Assembly: GCA_043228905.1 (NCBI GenBank)
Contig: JBHGNT010000046.1
Location: forward strand, 1-64,000
Reading direction: 5' to 3'
From: Azolla caroliniana
Taxonomy: Eukaryota > Polypodiophyta
Length of the DNA stretch: 64,000 nucleotides
Part shown: positions 22,301 to 37,700 of the stretch, one piece after another
Position numbering within the stretch: position 1 is the first letter of the stretch
Layout of the letters: each line of letters begins with the position of its first letter
Made by a program: the position numbers and the translations under genes
The notes under the pieces: model-generated
What the model was told of the DNA's origin: nothing
Databases searched by the model: none
Seen by the model: the letters and a program-made list of their open reading frames with translations, nothing else

Positions 22301-25300
22301 TATTACACGAGCCAGGTATGAACATTGTATTTTACTCAAGGGCTCCTCTCAACTAACTCCTCAAATTTGGTAATTTCGTCATGTCTCTCGACCTGAGTTT
22401 CAAAATCTTGATTTTTTAATTCCATATCATAGCTAGCGTTGCTAGCTTCGATTCGCATGTTTGAACACAAAAATCCAATATCACACTCGCCAGGTATGAA
22501 CATTTTAATTTACTCAAGGACTCCTCTCAACTCCCTCCTCATGTTTGGTAATTTCGTCATGTCTCTCGACCTGAGTTTTAAAATCTTGATTTTTTAATTC
22601 GATATCATAGCTAGCGTTGTTAGCTTCGAATCGCATGTTTGAACACAAAAATCCGATATCACACGAGCCAGGTATGAACATTTTAATTTACTCAAGGGCT
22701 CCTCTCAACTCCCTCCTCATGTTTGGTAATTTCGTCATGTCTCTCGACCTGAGTTTCAAAATCTTGATTTTTTAATTCCATATCATAGCTAGCGTTGTTA
22801 GCTTCGATTCGCATGTTTGAACACAAAAATCCGATATCACACGAGCCACGTATGAACATTTTAATTTACCTCCAAGCTATTCTCAACTGACTCCTCAAAT
22901 TTGCTAATTTCGTCATGGCTCTCGACCTGAGTTTCAAAATCTTGATTTTTTAATTCTATATCATAGCTAGCGTTGTTAACTTCGATTCGCATGTTTGAAC
23001 ACAAAAATCGGATATCACACTCGCGAGGTATGATCATTTTAATTTTCGTACTAGCTCTTCCCAACTCACTCCTGAAATTTGGTAATTTCGTCATGTCTCT
23101 CGACCTAAGTTTCAAAATCTTGATTTTTTAATTCCATATCATAGCTAGCGTTGTTAGCTTCGATTCGCATGTTTGAACACAAAAATCCGATATCACACGA
23201 GCCAGGTATGAACATTTTAATTTTCCTACTAGCTCTTCCCAACTCACTCCTCAAATTTGGTAATTTCGTCATGTCTCTCGACCTGAGTTTCAAAATCTTG
23301 ATTTTTTAATTCCATATCATAGCTAGCGTTGTTAGCTTCGATTCGCAGGTTTGAGCACAAAAATTCGATATCACACTCGCCAGGTATGAACATTTTAATT
23401 TACTCAAGGGCTCCTCTCAACTCACTCCTCAAATTTGGTAATTTCGTCATGTCTCTCGACCGGAGTTTCAAAATCTTGATTTTTTAATTCGATATCATAG
23501 CTAGCGTTGATAACTTCGATTCGCATGTTTGAACACAAAAATCCGATAGCACACGAGCCAGGTATGAACATTTTAATTTATTCAAGGGCTCTGCTCAACT
23601 CACTCGTCAAATTTGGTAATTTCGTCATGTCTCTCGACCTGAGTTTCAAAATCTTGATTTTTTAATTCCATATCATAGCTAGCGTTGTTAACTTCGATTC
23701 GCATGTTTGAACACAAAAATCGGATATCACACTCCCGAGGTATGATCATTTTAATTTTCGTACTAGCTCTTCCCAACTCACTCCTCAAATTTGGTAATTT
23801 CGTCATGTCTCTCGACCTGAGTTTCAAAATCTTGAGTTCTTAATTCCATATCATAGCTAGCGTTGTTAGCTTCGATTCGCATGTTTGAACACAAAAATCC
23901 GATATCACACGAGCCACGTATGAACATTTTAATTTACTCAAGGGCTCCTCTCAACTCCCTCCTCATGTTTGGTAATTTCGTCATGTCTTTCGACCTGAGT
24001 TTCAAAATCTTGATTTTTTAATTCCATATCATAGCTAGCGTTGTTAGCTTCGATTCGCATGTTTGTACACAAAAATCCCATATTACACGAGCCAGGTATG
24101 AACATTGTATTTTACTCAAGGGCTCCTCTCAACTCCCTCCTAAAATTTGGTAATTTCATCATGTCTTTCGACCTGAGTTTCAAAATCTCAATTTTTTAAT
24201 TCCATAGCATAGCTAGTGCTGTTAGCTTCGATTCGCATGTTTGAGCACAAAAATCCTCAAGGGCTCCTCTCAACTCCCTCCTCATGTTTGGTAATTTCGT
24301 CATGTCTCTCGACCTGAGTTTTAAAATCTTGATTTTTTAATTCCATATCATAGCTAGCGTTGTTAGCTTCGATTCGCATGTTTGAACACAAAAATCCGAT
24401 ATCACACTCGCAAGGTATGAACATTTTAATTTACTCAAGGGCTCTTCTCAACTCACTCCTCAAATTTGGTAATTTCGTCATGTCTCTGGACTTGAGTTTC
24501 AAAATCTTGATTTTTTAATTCCATATCATAGCTAGCGTTGTTAGCTTCGATTCGCATGTTTGAACACAAAAATCCGATATCACACGAGCCACGTATGAAC
24601 ATTTTAATTTACCTCCAAGCTATTCTCAACTGACTCCTCAAATTTGCTAATTTCGTCATGGCTCTCGACCAGAGTTTCATAATCTTGATTTTTTAATTCC
24701 ATATCATAGCTAGGGTTGTTAGCTTCGATTCGCATGTTTGAACACAAAAATCCGATATTACACGAGCCAGGTATGAACATTGTATTTTACTCAAGGGCTC
24801 CTCTCAACTCCCTCCTAAAATTTGGTAATTTCATCATGTCTTTCGACCTGAGTTTCAAAATCTCGATTTTTTAATTCCATAGCATAGCTAGTGCTGTTAG
24901 CTTCGATTCGCATGTTTGAGCACAAAAATCCGATATCACACGAGCCACGTATGAACATTTTAATTTACTCAAGGGCTCCTCTCAACTAACTCCTCAAATT
25001 TGGTAATTTCGTCATGTCTCTCGACCTGAGTTTCCAAATCTTGATTTTTTAATTCGATATCATAGCTAGCGTTGTTAGCTTCGATTCGCATGTTTGAACA
25101 CAAAAATCCGATATGACACTCGCGAGGTATGAACATTTTAATTTTCCTACTAGCTCTTCCCAACTCACTCCTCAAATTTGGTAATTTCATCATGTCTCTC
25201 GACCTGAGTTTCAAAATCTTGATTTTTTAATTCTATATCATAGCTAGCGTTGTTAGCTTCGATTCGCATGTTTGAACACAAAAATCCAATATGACACTCG

Positions 25301-28300
25301 CCAGGTATGAACATTTTAATTTACCTACTAACTCTTCCCAACTCACTCCTCAAATTTGGTAATTTCGTCATGTCTCTCGACTTGTGTTTCAAAATCTTGG
25401 CTTTTTAATTCCATATCATAGCTAGCGTTGTTAGCTTCGATTCGCATGTTTGAACACAAAAATGCGATATCACACGAGCCAGGTATGAACATTTTAATTT
25501 ACTCAAGGCCTCCTCTCAACTCACTCCTCAAATTTGGTAATTTCGTCATGTCTCTCGACCTGAGTTTCAAAATCTTGATTTTTTATTTCTATATCATAGC
25601 TAGCGTTGTTAGCTTCGATTCGCATGTTTGAACACAAAAATGCGATATCACACGAGATAGGTATGAACATTTTAATTTACCTCCAAGCTATTCTCAACTT
25701 ACTCCTCAAATTTACTAATTTCATCATGTCTCTCGACCTAAGTTTCGAAATCTTGATTTTTTAATTCTATATCATAGCTAGCGTTGTTAGCTTCGATTCG
25801 CATGTTTGAACACAAAAATGCGATATCACACGAGCCAGTTATGGACATTTTAATTTTCCTACTAGCTCTTCCCAACTCACTCCTCAAATTTGGTAATTTC
25901 GTCATGTCTCTCGACCTGAGTTTCAGAATCTTGATTTTTTAATTCTATATCATAGCTAGCGTTGTTAGCTTCGATTCGCATGTTTTGAACACAAAAATCC
26001 GATATCACACTCGCCATGTATGAACATTTTAATTTACCTACTAACTCTTCCCAACTCACTCCTCATGTTTGGTAATTTCGTCATGTCTCTCGACCTGAGT
26101 TTCCAAATCTTGATTTTTTAATTTCATATCATAGCTAGCGTTGTTAGCTTCGATTCGCATGTTTGAACACAAAAATCCCATATTACACGAGCCAGGTATG
26201 AACATTGTATTTTACTCAAGGGCTCCTCTCAACTCCCTCCTAAAATTTGGTAATTTCATCATTTCTTTCGACCTGAGTTTCAAAATCTCGATTTTTTAAT
26301 TCCATAGCATAGCTAGTGCTGTTAGCTTCGATTCGCATGTTTGAGCACAAAAATCCGATATCACACGAGCCACGTATGAACATTCTAATTTACTCAAGGG
26401 CTCCTCTCAACTCACTACTGAAATTTGGTAATTTCATCATGTCCCTCGACCTGAGTTTCAAAATCTTGATTTTTTAATTCTATATCATAGCTAGCGTTGT
26501 TAGCTTCGATTCGCATGTTTGAACACAAAAATCCGATATGACACTCGCGAGGTATGAACATTTTAATTTTCCTACTAGCTCTTCCCAACTCACTCCTCAA
26601 ATTTGGTAATTTCGTCATGTCTCTCGACCTGAGTTTCAAAATCTTGATTTCTTAATTCCATATCATAGCTAGCGTTGTTAGCTTCGATTCGCATGTTTGA
26701 GCACAAAAATTCGATATCACACTCGCCAGGTATGAACATTTTAATTTACTCAAGGGCTCCTCTCAACTCACTCCTCAAATTTGGTAATTTCGTCATGTCT
26801 CTCGACCTGAGTTTCCAAATCTTGATTTTTTAATTCGATATCATAGCTAGCGTTGTTAGCTTCGATTCGCATGTTTGAACACAAAAATCCGATAGCACAC
26901 GAGCCAGGTATGAACATTTTAATTTACTCAAGGGCTCTGCTCAACTCACTCCTCAAATTTGGTAATTTCGTCATGTCTGTCGACCTGAGTTTCAAAATCT
27001 TGATTTTTTAATTCCAGATTATAGCTAGCGTTGTTAGCTTCGATTCGCATGTTTGAACACAAAAATCCGATATCACACGAGCCAGGTATGAACATTTTAA
27101 TTTACTCAAGGGCTCCTCTCAACTCCCTCCTCATGTTTGGTAATTTCGTCATGTCTTTCGACCTGAGTTTCAAAATCTTGATTTTTTAATTCCATATCAT
27201 AGCTAGCGTTGTTAGCTTCGATTCGCATGTTTGAACACAAAAATCCCATATTACACGAGCCAGGTATGAACATTGTATTTTACTCAAGGGCTCCTCTCAA
27301 CTCCCTCCTAAACTTTGGTAATTTCATCATTTCTTTCGACCTGAGTTTCAAAATCTCGATTTTTTAATTCCATAGCATAGCTAGTGCTGTTAGCTTCGAT
27401 TCGCATGTTTGAGCACAAAAATCCGATATCACACGAGCCACGTATGAACATTTTAATTTACTCAAGGGCTCCTCTCAACTCACTACTGAAATTTGGTAAT
27501 TTCATCATGTCCCTCGACCTGAGTTTCAAAATCTTGATTTTTTAATTCTATATCATAACTAGCGTTGTTAGCTTCGATTCGCATGTTTGAACACAAAACT
27601 CCGATATCACACTCGCCAAGTATGAACATTTTAAATTACCTACTAACTCTTCCCAACTAACTCCTCAAATTTGGTAATTTCGTCATGTCTCTCGACCTGA
27701 GTTTCAAAATCTTGATTTTTTAATTCCATATCATAGCTAGCGTTGTTAGCTTCGATTCGCATGTTTGAACACCAAAATCCGATATCACACGAGCCACGTA
27801 TGAACATTTTAATTTACTCAAAGGCTCTCTCAACTCACTACTGAAATTTGGTAATTTCATCATGTCTCTCGACCTGAGTTTCAAAATCTCGATTTTTTAA
27901 TTCTATATCATAGCTAGCGTTGTTAGCTTCGATTCGCATGTTTGAACACAAAAATCCAATATCACACTCGCCAGGTATGAACCTTTTAATTTACTCAAGG
28001 ACTCCTCTCAACTCCCTCCTCATGTTTGGTAATTTCGTCATGTCTCTCGACCTGAGTTTTAAAATCTTGATTTTTTAATTCCATATCATAGCTAGCGTTG
28101 TTAGCTTCGATTCGCATGTTTGAACACCAAAATCCGATATCACACGAGCCACGTATGAACATTTTAATTTACTCAAGGGCTCCTCTCAACTAACTCCTCA
28201 AATTTGGTAATTTCGTCATGTCTCTCGACCTGAGTTTCAAAATCTTGATTTTTTAATTCGATATCATAGCTAGCGTTGTTAGCTTCGATTCGCATGTTTG

Positions 28301-31300
28301 AACACAAAACTCCGATATCACACTCGCCAGGTATGAACAGTTTAAATTACCTACTAACTCTTCCCAACTAACTCCTCAAATTTGGTAATTTCGTCATGTC
28401 TCTCGACCTGAGTTTCAAAATCTTGATTTTTTAATTCCATATCATAGCTAGCGTGGTTAGCTTCGATTCGCATCTTTGAACACAAAAATCCGATATCACA
28501 CGGGCCACGTATGAACATTTTAATTTACTCAAGGGCTCCTCTCAACTCACTACTGAAATTTGGTAATTTCATCATGTCTCTCGACCTGAGTTTCAAAATC
28601 TTGATTTTTTAATTCTATATCATAGCTAGCGTTGTTAGCTTCGATTCGCATGTTTGAACACAAAAATCCAATATGACACTCGCCAGGTATGAACATTTTA
28701 ATTTACCTACTAACTCTTCCCAACTCACTCCTCAAATTTGGTAATTTCGTCATGTCTCTCGACTTGAGTTTCAAAATCTTGGCTTTTTAATTCCATATCA
28801 TAGCTAGCGTTGTTAGCTTCGATTCGCATGTTTGAACACAAAAATGCGATATCACACGAGCCAGGTATGAACATTTTAATTTACTCAAGGCCTCCTCTCA
28901 ACTCACTCCTCAAATTTGGTAATTTCGTCATGTCTCTCGACCTGAGTTTCAAAATCTTGATTTTTTATTTCTATATCATAGCTAGCGTTGTTAGCTTCGA
29001 TTCGCATGTTTGAACACAAAAATGCGATATCACACGAGCCAGGTATGAACATTTTAATTTACCTCCAAGCTATTCTCAACTTACTCCTCAAATTTGCTAA
29101 TTTCATCATGTCTCTCGACCTAAGTTTCGAAATCTTGATTTTTTAATTCTATATCATAGCTAGTGTTGTTAGCTTCGATTCGCATGTTTGAACACAAAAA
29201 TGCGATATCACACGAGCCAGGTATGAACATTTTAATTTTCCTACTAGCTCTTCCCAACTCACTCCTCAAATTTGGTAATTTCGTCATGTCTCTCGACCTG
29301 AGTTTCAGAATCTTGATTTTTTAATTCTATATCATAGCTAGCGTTGTTAGCTTCGATTCGCATGTTTTGAACACAAAAATCCGATATCACACTCGCCATG
29401 TATGAACATTTTAATTTACCTACTAACTCTTCCCAACTCACTCCTCATGTTTGGTAATTTCGTCATGTCTCTCGACCTGAGTTTCCAAATCTTGATTTTT
29501 TAATTTCATATCATAGCTAGCGTTGTTAGCTTCGATTCGCATGTTTGAACACAAAAATCCCATATTACATGAGCCAGGTATGAACATTGTATTTTACTCA
29601 AGGGCTCCTCTCAACTCCCTCCTAAAATTTGGTAATTTCATCATTTCTTTCGACCTGAGTTTCAAAATCTCGATTTTTTAATTCCATAGCATAGCTAGTG
29701 CTGTTAGCTTCGATTCGCATGTTTGAGCACAAAAATCCGATATCACACGAGCCACGTATGAACATTCTAATTTACTCAAGGGCTCCTCTCAACTCACTAC
29801 TGAAATTTGGTAATTTCATCATGTCCCTCGACCTGAGTTTCAAAATCTTGATTTTTTAATTCTATATCATAGCTAGCGTTGTTAGCTTCGATTCGCATGT
29901 TTGAACACAAAAATCCGATATGACACTCGCGAGGTATGAACATTTTAATTTTCCTACTAGCTCTTCCCAACTCACTCCTCAAATTTGGTAATTTCGTCAT
30001 GTCTCTCGACCTGAGTTTCAAAATCTTGATTTCTTAATTCCATATCATAGCTAGCGTTGTTAGCTTCGATTCGCATGTTTGAGCACAAAAATTCGATATC
30101 ACACTCGCCAGGTATGAACATTTTAATTTACTCAAGGGCTCCTCTCAACTCACTCCTCAAATTTGGTAATTTCGTCATGTCTCTCGACCTGAGTTTCCAA
30201 ATCTTGATTTTTTAATTCGATATCATAGCTAGCGTTGTTAGCTTCGATTCGCATGTTTGAACACAAAAATCCGATAGCACACGAGCCAGGTATGAACATT
30301 TTAATTTACTCAAGGGCTCTGCTCAACTCACTCCTCAAATTTGGTAATTTCGTCATGTCTGTCGACCTGAGTTTCAAAATCTTGATTTTTTAATTGCAGA
30401 TCATAGCTAGCGTTGTTAGCTTCGATTCGCATGTTTGAACACAAAAATCCGATATCACACGAGCCAGGTATGAACATTTTAATTTACTCAAGGGCTCCTC
30501 TCAACTCCCTCCTCATGTTTGGTAATTTCGTCATGTCTTTCGACCTGAGTTTCAAAATCTTGATTTTTTAATTCCATATCATAGCTAGCGTTGTTAGCTT
30601 CGATTCGCATGTTTGAACACAAAAATCCCATATTACACGAGCCAGGTATGAACATTGTATTTTACTCAAGGGCTCCTCTCAACTCCCTCCTAAACTTTGG
30701 TAATTTCATCATTTCTTTCGACCTGAGTTTCAAAATCTCGATTTTTTAATTCCATAGCATAGCTAGTTCTGTTAGCTTCGATTCGCATGTTTGAGCACAA
30801 AAATCCGATATCACACGAGCCACGTATGAACATTTTAATTTACTCAAGGGCTCCTCTCAACTCAGTACTGAAATTTGGTAATTTCATCATGTCCCTCGAC
30901 CTGAGTTTCAAAATCTTGATTTTTTAATTCTATATCATAACTAGCGTTGTTAGCTTCGATTCGCATGTTTGAACACAAAACTCCGATATCACACTCGCCA
31001 GGTATGAACATTTTAAATTACCTACTAACTCTTCCCAACTAACTCCTCAAATTTGGTAATTTCGTCATGTCTCTCGACCTGAGTTTCAAAATCCTGATTT
31101 TTTAATTCCATATCATAGCTAGCGTTGTTAGCTTCGATTCGCATGTTTGAACACAAAAATCCGATATTACACGAGCCAGGTATGAACATTGTATTTTACT
31201 CAAGGGCTCCTCTCAACTAACTCCTCAAATTTGGTAATTTCGTCATGTCTCTCGACCTGAGTTTCAAAATCTTGATTTTTTAATTCCATATCATAGCTAG

Positions 31301-33896
31301 CGTTGCTAGCTTCGATTCGCATGTTTGAACACAAAAATCCAATATCACACTCGCCAGGTATGAACATTTTAATTTACTCAAGGACTCCTCTCAACTCCCT
31401 CCTCATGTTTGGTAATTTCGTCATGTCTCTCGACCTGAGTTTTAAAATCTTGATTTTTTAATTCGATATCATAGCTAGCGTTGTTAGCTTCGAATCGCAT
31501 GTTTGAACACAAAAATCCGATATCACACGAGCCAGGTATGAACATTTTAATTTACTCAAGGGCTCCTCTCAACTCCCTCCTCATGTTTGGTAATTTCGTC
31601 ATGTCTCTCGACCTGAGTTTCAAAATCTTGATTTTTTAATTCCATATCATAGCTAGCGTTGTTAGCTTCGATTCGCATGTTTGAACACAAAAATCCGATA
31701 TCACACGAGCCACGTATGAACATTTTAATTTACCTCCAAGCTATTCTCAACTGACTCCTCAAATTTGCTAATTTCGTCATGGCTCTCGACCTGAGTTTCA
31801 AAATCTTGATTTTTTAATTCTATATCATAGCTAGCGTTGTTAACTTCGATTCGCATGTTTGAACACAAAAATCGGATATCACACTCGCGAGGTATGATCA
31901 TTTTAATTTTCGTACTAGCTCTTCCCAACTCACTCCTGAAATTTGGTAATTTCGTCATGTCTCTCGACCTAAGTTTCAAAATCTTGATTTTTTAATTCCA
32001 TATCATAGCTAGCGTTGTTAGCTTCGATTCGCATGTTTGAACACAAAAATCCGATATCACACGAGCCAGGTATGAACATTTTAATTTTCCTACTAGCTCT
32101 TCCCAACTCACTCCTCAAATTTGGTAATTTCGTCATGTCTCTCGACCTGAGTTTCAAAATCTTGATTTTTTAATTCCATATCATAGCTAGCGTTGTTAGC
32201 TTCGATTCGCAGGTTTGAGCACAAAAATTCGATATCACACTCGCCAGGTATGAACATTTTAATTTACTCAAGGGCTCCTCTCAACTCACTCCTCAAATTT
32301 GGTAATTTCGTCATGTCTCTCGACCGGAGTTTCAAAATCTTGATTTTTTAATTCGATATCATAGCTAGCGTTGATAACTTCGATTCGCATGTTTGAACAC
32401 AAAAATCCGATAGCACACGAGCCAGGTATGAACATTTTAATTTATTCAAGGGCTCTGCTCAACTCACTCGTCAAATTTGGTAATTTCGTCATGTCTCTCG
32501 ACCTGAGTTTCAAAATCTTGATTTTTTAATTCCATATCATAGCTAGCGTTGTTAACTTCGATTCGCATGTTTGAACACAAAAATCGGATATCACACTCCC
32601 GAGGTATGATCATTTTAATTTTCGTACTAGCTCTTCCCAACTCACTCCTCAAATTTGGTAATTTCGTCATGTCTCTCGACCTGAGTTTCAAAATCTTGAG
32701 TTCTTAATTCCATATCATAGCTAGCGTTGTTAGCTTCGATTCGCATGTTTGAACACAAAAATCCGATATCACACGAGCCACGTATGAACATTTTAATTTA
32801 CTCAAGGGCTCCTCTCAACTCCCTCCTCATGTTTGGTAATTTCGTCATGTCTTTCGACCTGAGTTTCAAAATCTTGATTTTTTAATTCCATATCATAGCT
32901 AGCGTTGTTAGCTTCGATTCGCATGTTTGTACACAAAAATCCCATATTACACGAGCCAGGTATGAACATTGTATTTTACTCAAGGGCTCCTCTCAACTCC
33001 CTCCTAAAATTTGGTAATTTCATCATGTCTTTCGACCTGAGTTTCAAAATCTCAATTTTTTAATTCCATAGCATAGCTAGTGCTGTTAGCTTCGATTCGC
33101 ATGTTTGAGCACAAAAATCCTCAAGGGCTCCTCTCAACTCCCTCCTCATGTTTGGTAATTTCGTCATGTCTCTCGACCTGAGTTTTAAAATCTTGATTTT
33201 TTAATTCCATATCATAGCTAGCGTTGTTAGCTTCGATTCGCATGTTTGAACACAAAAATCCGATATCACACTCGCAAGGTATGAACATTTTAATTTACTC
33301 AAGGGCTCTTCTCAACTCACTCCTCAAATTTGGTAATTTCGTCATGTCTCTGGACTTGAGTTTCAAAATCTTGATTTTTTAATTCCATATCATAGCTAGC
33401 GTTGTTAGCTTCGATTCGCATGTTTGAACACAAAAATCCGATATCACACGAGCCACGTATGAACATTTTAATTTACCTCCAAGCTATTCTCAACTGACTC
33501 CTCAAATTTGCTAATTTCGTCATGGCTCTCGACCAGAGTTTCATAATCTTGATTTTTTAATTCCATATCATAGCTAGGGTTGTTAGCTTCGATTCGCATG
33601 TTTGAACACAAAAATCCGATATTACACGAGCCAGGTATGAACATTGTATTTTACTCAAGGGCTCCTCTCAACTCCCTCCTAAAATTTGGTAATTTCATCA
33701 TGTCTTTCGACCTGAGTTTCAAAATCTCGATTTTTTAATTCCATAGCATAGCTAGTGCTGTTAGCTTCGATTCGCATGTTTGAGCACAAAAATCCGATAT
33801 CACACGAGCCACGTATGAACATTTTAATTTACTCAAGGGCTCCTCTCAACTAACTCCTCAAATTTGGTAATTTCGTCATGTCTCTCGACCTGAGTT
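16310..33896 (+). repeat. Large tandem duplication, 8864-bp offset
   Basis: About 16310-25032 and 25175-33896 correspond base for base at an offset of 8864 bp, including private marks. CTTGTGTTTC occurs at about 16516 and 25380. A monomer with an internal deletion (AAAATCCTCAAGGG) occurs near 24253 and 33117, and TCGCAGGTTTGAGC near 23343 and 32207. Each copy contains the 3382-bp repeats plus about 3 kb of a different monomer series. The copies part at TTCCAAATC (25031) versus TTCATAATC (33895). Confidence 0.85.
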
Positions 33897-34789
33897 TCAT
33901 AATCTTGATTTTTTAATTCCATATCATAGCTAGCCTTGTTAGCTTCGATTCGTATGTTTGAACACAAAAATCCGATATCACACGAGCCAGGTATGAACAT
34001 TTTAATTTACTCGAGGGCTCCTCTCAACTCCCTCCTCATGTTTGGTAATTTCGTCATGTCTTTCGACCTGAGTTTCAAAATCTTGATTTTTTAATTCCAT
34101 ATCATAGCTAGGGTTGTTAGCTTCGATTCGCATGTTTGAACACAAAAATCCGATATTACACGAGCCAGGTATGAACATTGTATTTTACTCAAGGGCTCCT
34201 CTCAACTCCCTCCTAAAATTTGGTAATTTCATCATGTCTTTCGACCTGAGTTTCAAAATCTCGATTTTTTAATTCCATAGCATAGCTAGTGCTGTTAGCT
34301 TCGATTCGCATGTTTGAGCACAAAAATCCGATATCACACGAGCCACGTATGAACATTTTAATTTACTCAAGGGCTCCTCTCAACTAACTCCTCAAATGTG
34401 GTAATTTCGTCATGTCTCTCGACCTGAGTTTCAAAATCTTGATTTTTTAATTCCATATCATAGCTAGCGTTGTTAGCTTCGATTCGCATGTTTGAACACA
34501 AAAATCCAATATCACACTCGCCAGGTATGAACATTTTAATTTACTCAAGGACTCCTCTCAACTCCCTCCTCATGTTTGGTAATTTCGTCATGTCTCTCGA
34601 CCTGAGTTTGAAAATCTTGATTTTTTAATTCCATATCATAGCTAGCGTTGTTAGCTTCGATTCGCATGTTTGAACACAAACATCCGATATTACACGAGCC
34701 AGGTATTAACATTGTATGTTACTCAAGGGCTCCTCTCAACTCCCTCCTAAAATTTGTTAATTTCATCATTGTATGTTACTCAAGGGCTC

Positions 34790-37700
34790 CTCTCAACTCA
34801 CTCCTCAAATTTGGTAATTTTGTCATGTCTCTCGACCTGAGTTTCAAAATCTTAATTTTTTAATTCGATATCATAGCTAGCGTTGTTAGCTTCGATTCGC
34901 ATGTTTGAACACAAAAATCCGATATCACACGACCCAGGTATGAACATTTTAATTTACTCAAGCGCTCTTCCCAACTCACTCCTCAAATTTGGTAATTTCG
35001 TCATGTCTCTCGACCTGAGTTTCAAAATCTTGATTTTTTAATGCCATATCATAGCTAGCGTTGTTAGCTTCGATTCGCATATTTGAACACAAAAATCCGA
35101 TATCACACGACCCACGTATGAACATTTTAATTTACCTCCAAGCTATTCTCAACTGACTCCTCAAATTTGCTAATTTCGTCATGTCTCTCGACCTGAGTTT
35201 CAAAATCTTGATTTTTTAATGCCATATCATAGCTAGCGTTGTTAGCTTCGATTCGCATGTTTGAACACAAACATCCGATAGCACACGAGCCAGGTATGAA
35301 CATTTTCATTTACCTCCAAGCTATTCTCAACTTACTCCTCAAATTTGCTAATTTCATCAAGTCTCTTGACCTGAGTTTCAAAAACTTGATTTTTTAATTC
35401 TATATCATAGCTAGCGTTGTTAGCTGCGATTCGCATGTTTGACCACAAAAATCCGATATCACACGAGCCAGGTATGAACATTTTAATTTTCCTACTAGCT
35501 CTTCCCAACTCACTCCTCAAATTTGGTAATTTCGTCATGTCTCTCGACCTGAGTTTCAAAATCTTGATTTTGGATTTCTATATCATAGCTAGCGTTTTTA
35601 GCTTCGATTCGCATGTTTGAACACAAAAATGCGATATCACACGAGCCAGGTATGAACATTTTAATTTACTCAAGGGCTCCTCTCAACTCACTCCTCAAAT
35701 TTGGCAATTTTGTCATGTCTCTCGACCTGAGTTTCAAAATCTTGATTTTTTATTTCTATATCATAGCTAGCAATGTTAGCTTCGATTCGCATGTTTGAAC
35801 ACAAAAATGCGATATCACACGAGCCAGGTATGAACATTTTCATTTACTCAAGGGCTCCTCTCAACTCCCTCCTCATGTTTGGTAATTTCATCATGTCTCT
35901 CGACGTGAGTTTCAAAATCTTGATTTTTTAATTCCATATCATAGCTAGCGTTGTTAGCTTCGATTCGCATGTTTGAACACAAAAATCCGATATCACACGA
36001 GCCAGGTATGAACATTTTAATTTACTCAAGGGCTCCTCTCAACTCACTCGTCAAATTTGGTAATTTCGTCATGGTTCTCGACCTGAGTTTCATAATCTTG
36101 ATTTTTTAATTCCATATCATAGCTAGCGATGTTAGCTTCGATTCGCATGTTTGAACACAAAAATCTGATATCACACGAGCCAGGTATGAACATTTTCATT
36201 TACCTCCAAGCTATTCTCAACTTACTCCTCAAATTTGCTAATTTCATCATGTCTCTCGACCTGAGTTTCAAAATCTTGATTTTTTAATGCCATATCATAG
36301 CTAGCGTTGTTAGCTTCGATTCGCATGTTTGAGCATAAAAATTCGATATGACACGAGCCAGGTATGAACATTTTAATTTACTCAAGGGCTCCTCTCAACT
36401 CACTCCTCAAATTTGGTAATTTCATCATGTCTCTCGACCTGAGTTTCAAAATCTTGATTTTTTAATTCCATATCATAGCTAGCGTTGTTAGCTTCGATTC
36501 GCATGTTTGAACACAAAAATCCGATATCACACGAGCCACGTATGAACATTTTAATTTTCCTACTAGCTCTTCCCAACTCACTCCTCAAATTTGCTAATTT
36601 CGTCATGTCTCTCGACCTGAGTTTCAAAATCTTGATTTTTTAATTGCATATTATAGCTAGCGCTGTCAGCTTCGATACGCATGTTTGAACACAAAAATCC
36701 GATATCACACGAGCAAGGTATGAACATTTTGTTTTACTCAAGGGCTCCTCTCAACTCCCTCCTCATGTTTGGTAATTTCGTCATGTCTCTCGACCTGAGT
36801 TTCAAAATCTTGATTTTTTAATTCCATATCATAGCTAGCGTTGTTAGCTTCGATTCGCATGTTTGAACACAAAAATCCGATATTACACGAGCCAGGTATG
36901 AACATTGTATTTTACTCAAGGGCTCCTCTGAACTCCCTCCTAAAATTTGGTAATTTCATCATGTCTTTCGACCTGAGTTTCAAAATCTCGATTTTTTAAT
37001 TCCATATCATAGCTAGCGTTGTTAGCTTCGATTCGCATGTTTGAGCACAAAAATCCGATATCACACGAGCCACGTATGAACATTTTATTTTACCTCCAAG
37101 CTATTCTCAACTCACTCGTCAAATTTGGTAATTTCGTCATGTCTCTCGACCTGAGTTTCAAAATCTTGATTTTTTAATTCCATATCATAGCTAGCGTTGT
37201 TAGCTTCGATTCGCATGTTTGAGCACAAAAATTCGATATCACACTCGCCAGCTATGAACATTTTAATTTACCTCCAAGCTATTCTCAACTGACTCCTCAA
37301 ATTTGCTAATTTCGTCATGTCTCTCGACCTGAGTTTCAAAATCTTGATTTTTTAATGCCATATCATAGCTAGCGTTGTTAGCTTCGATTCGCATGTTTGA
37401 GCACAAAAATCCGATATCACACGAGCCACGTATGAACATTTTAATTTACCTCCAAGCTATTCTCAACTGACTCCTCAAATTTGCTAATTTCGTCATGGCT
37501 CTCGACCTGAGTTTCAAAATCTTGATTTTTTAATTCTATATCATAGCTAGCGTTGTTAGCTTCGATTCGCATGTTTGAACACAAAAATTCGATATCACAC
37601 TCGCCAGGTATGAACATTTTAATTTACTCAAGGGCTCCTCTCAACTCACTCCTCAAATTTGGTAATTTCGTCATGTCTCTCGACCTGAGTTTCAAAATCT

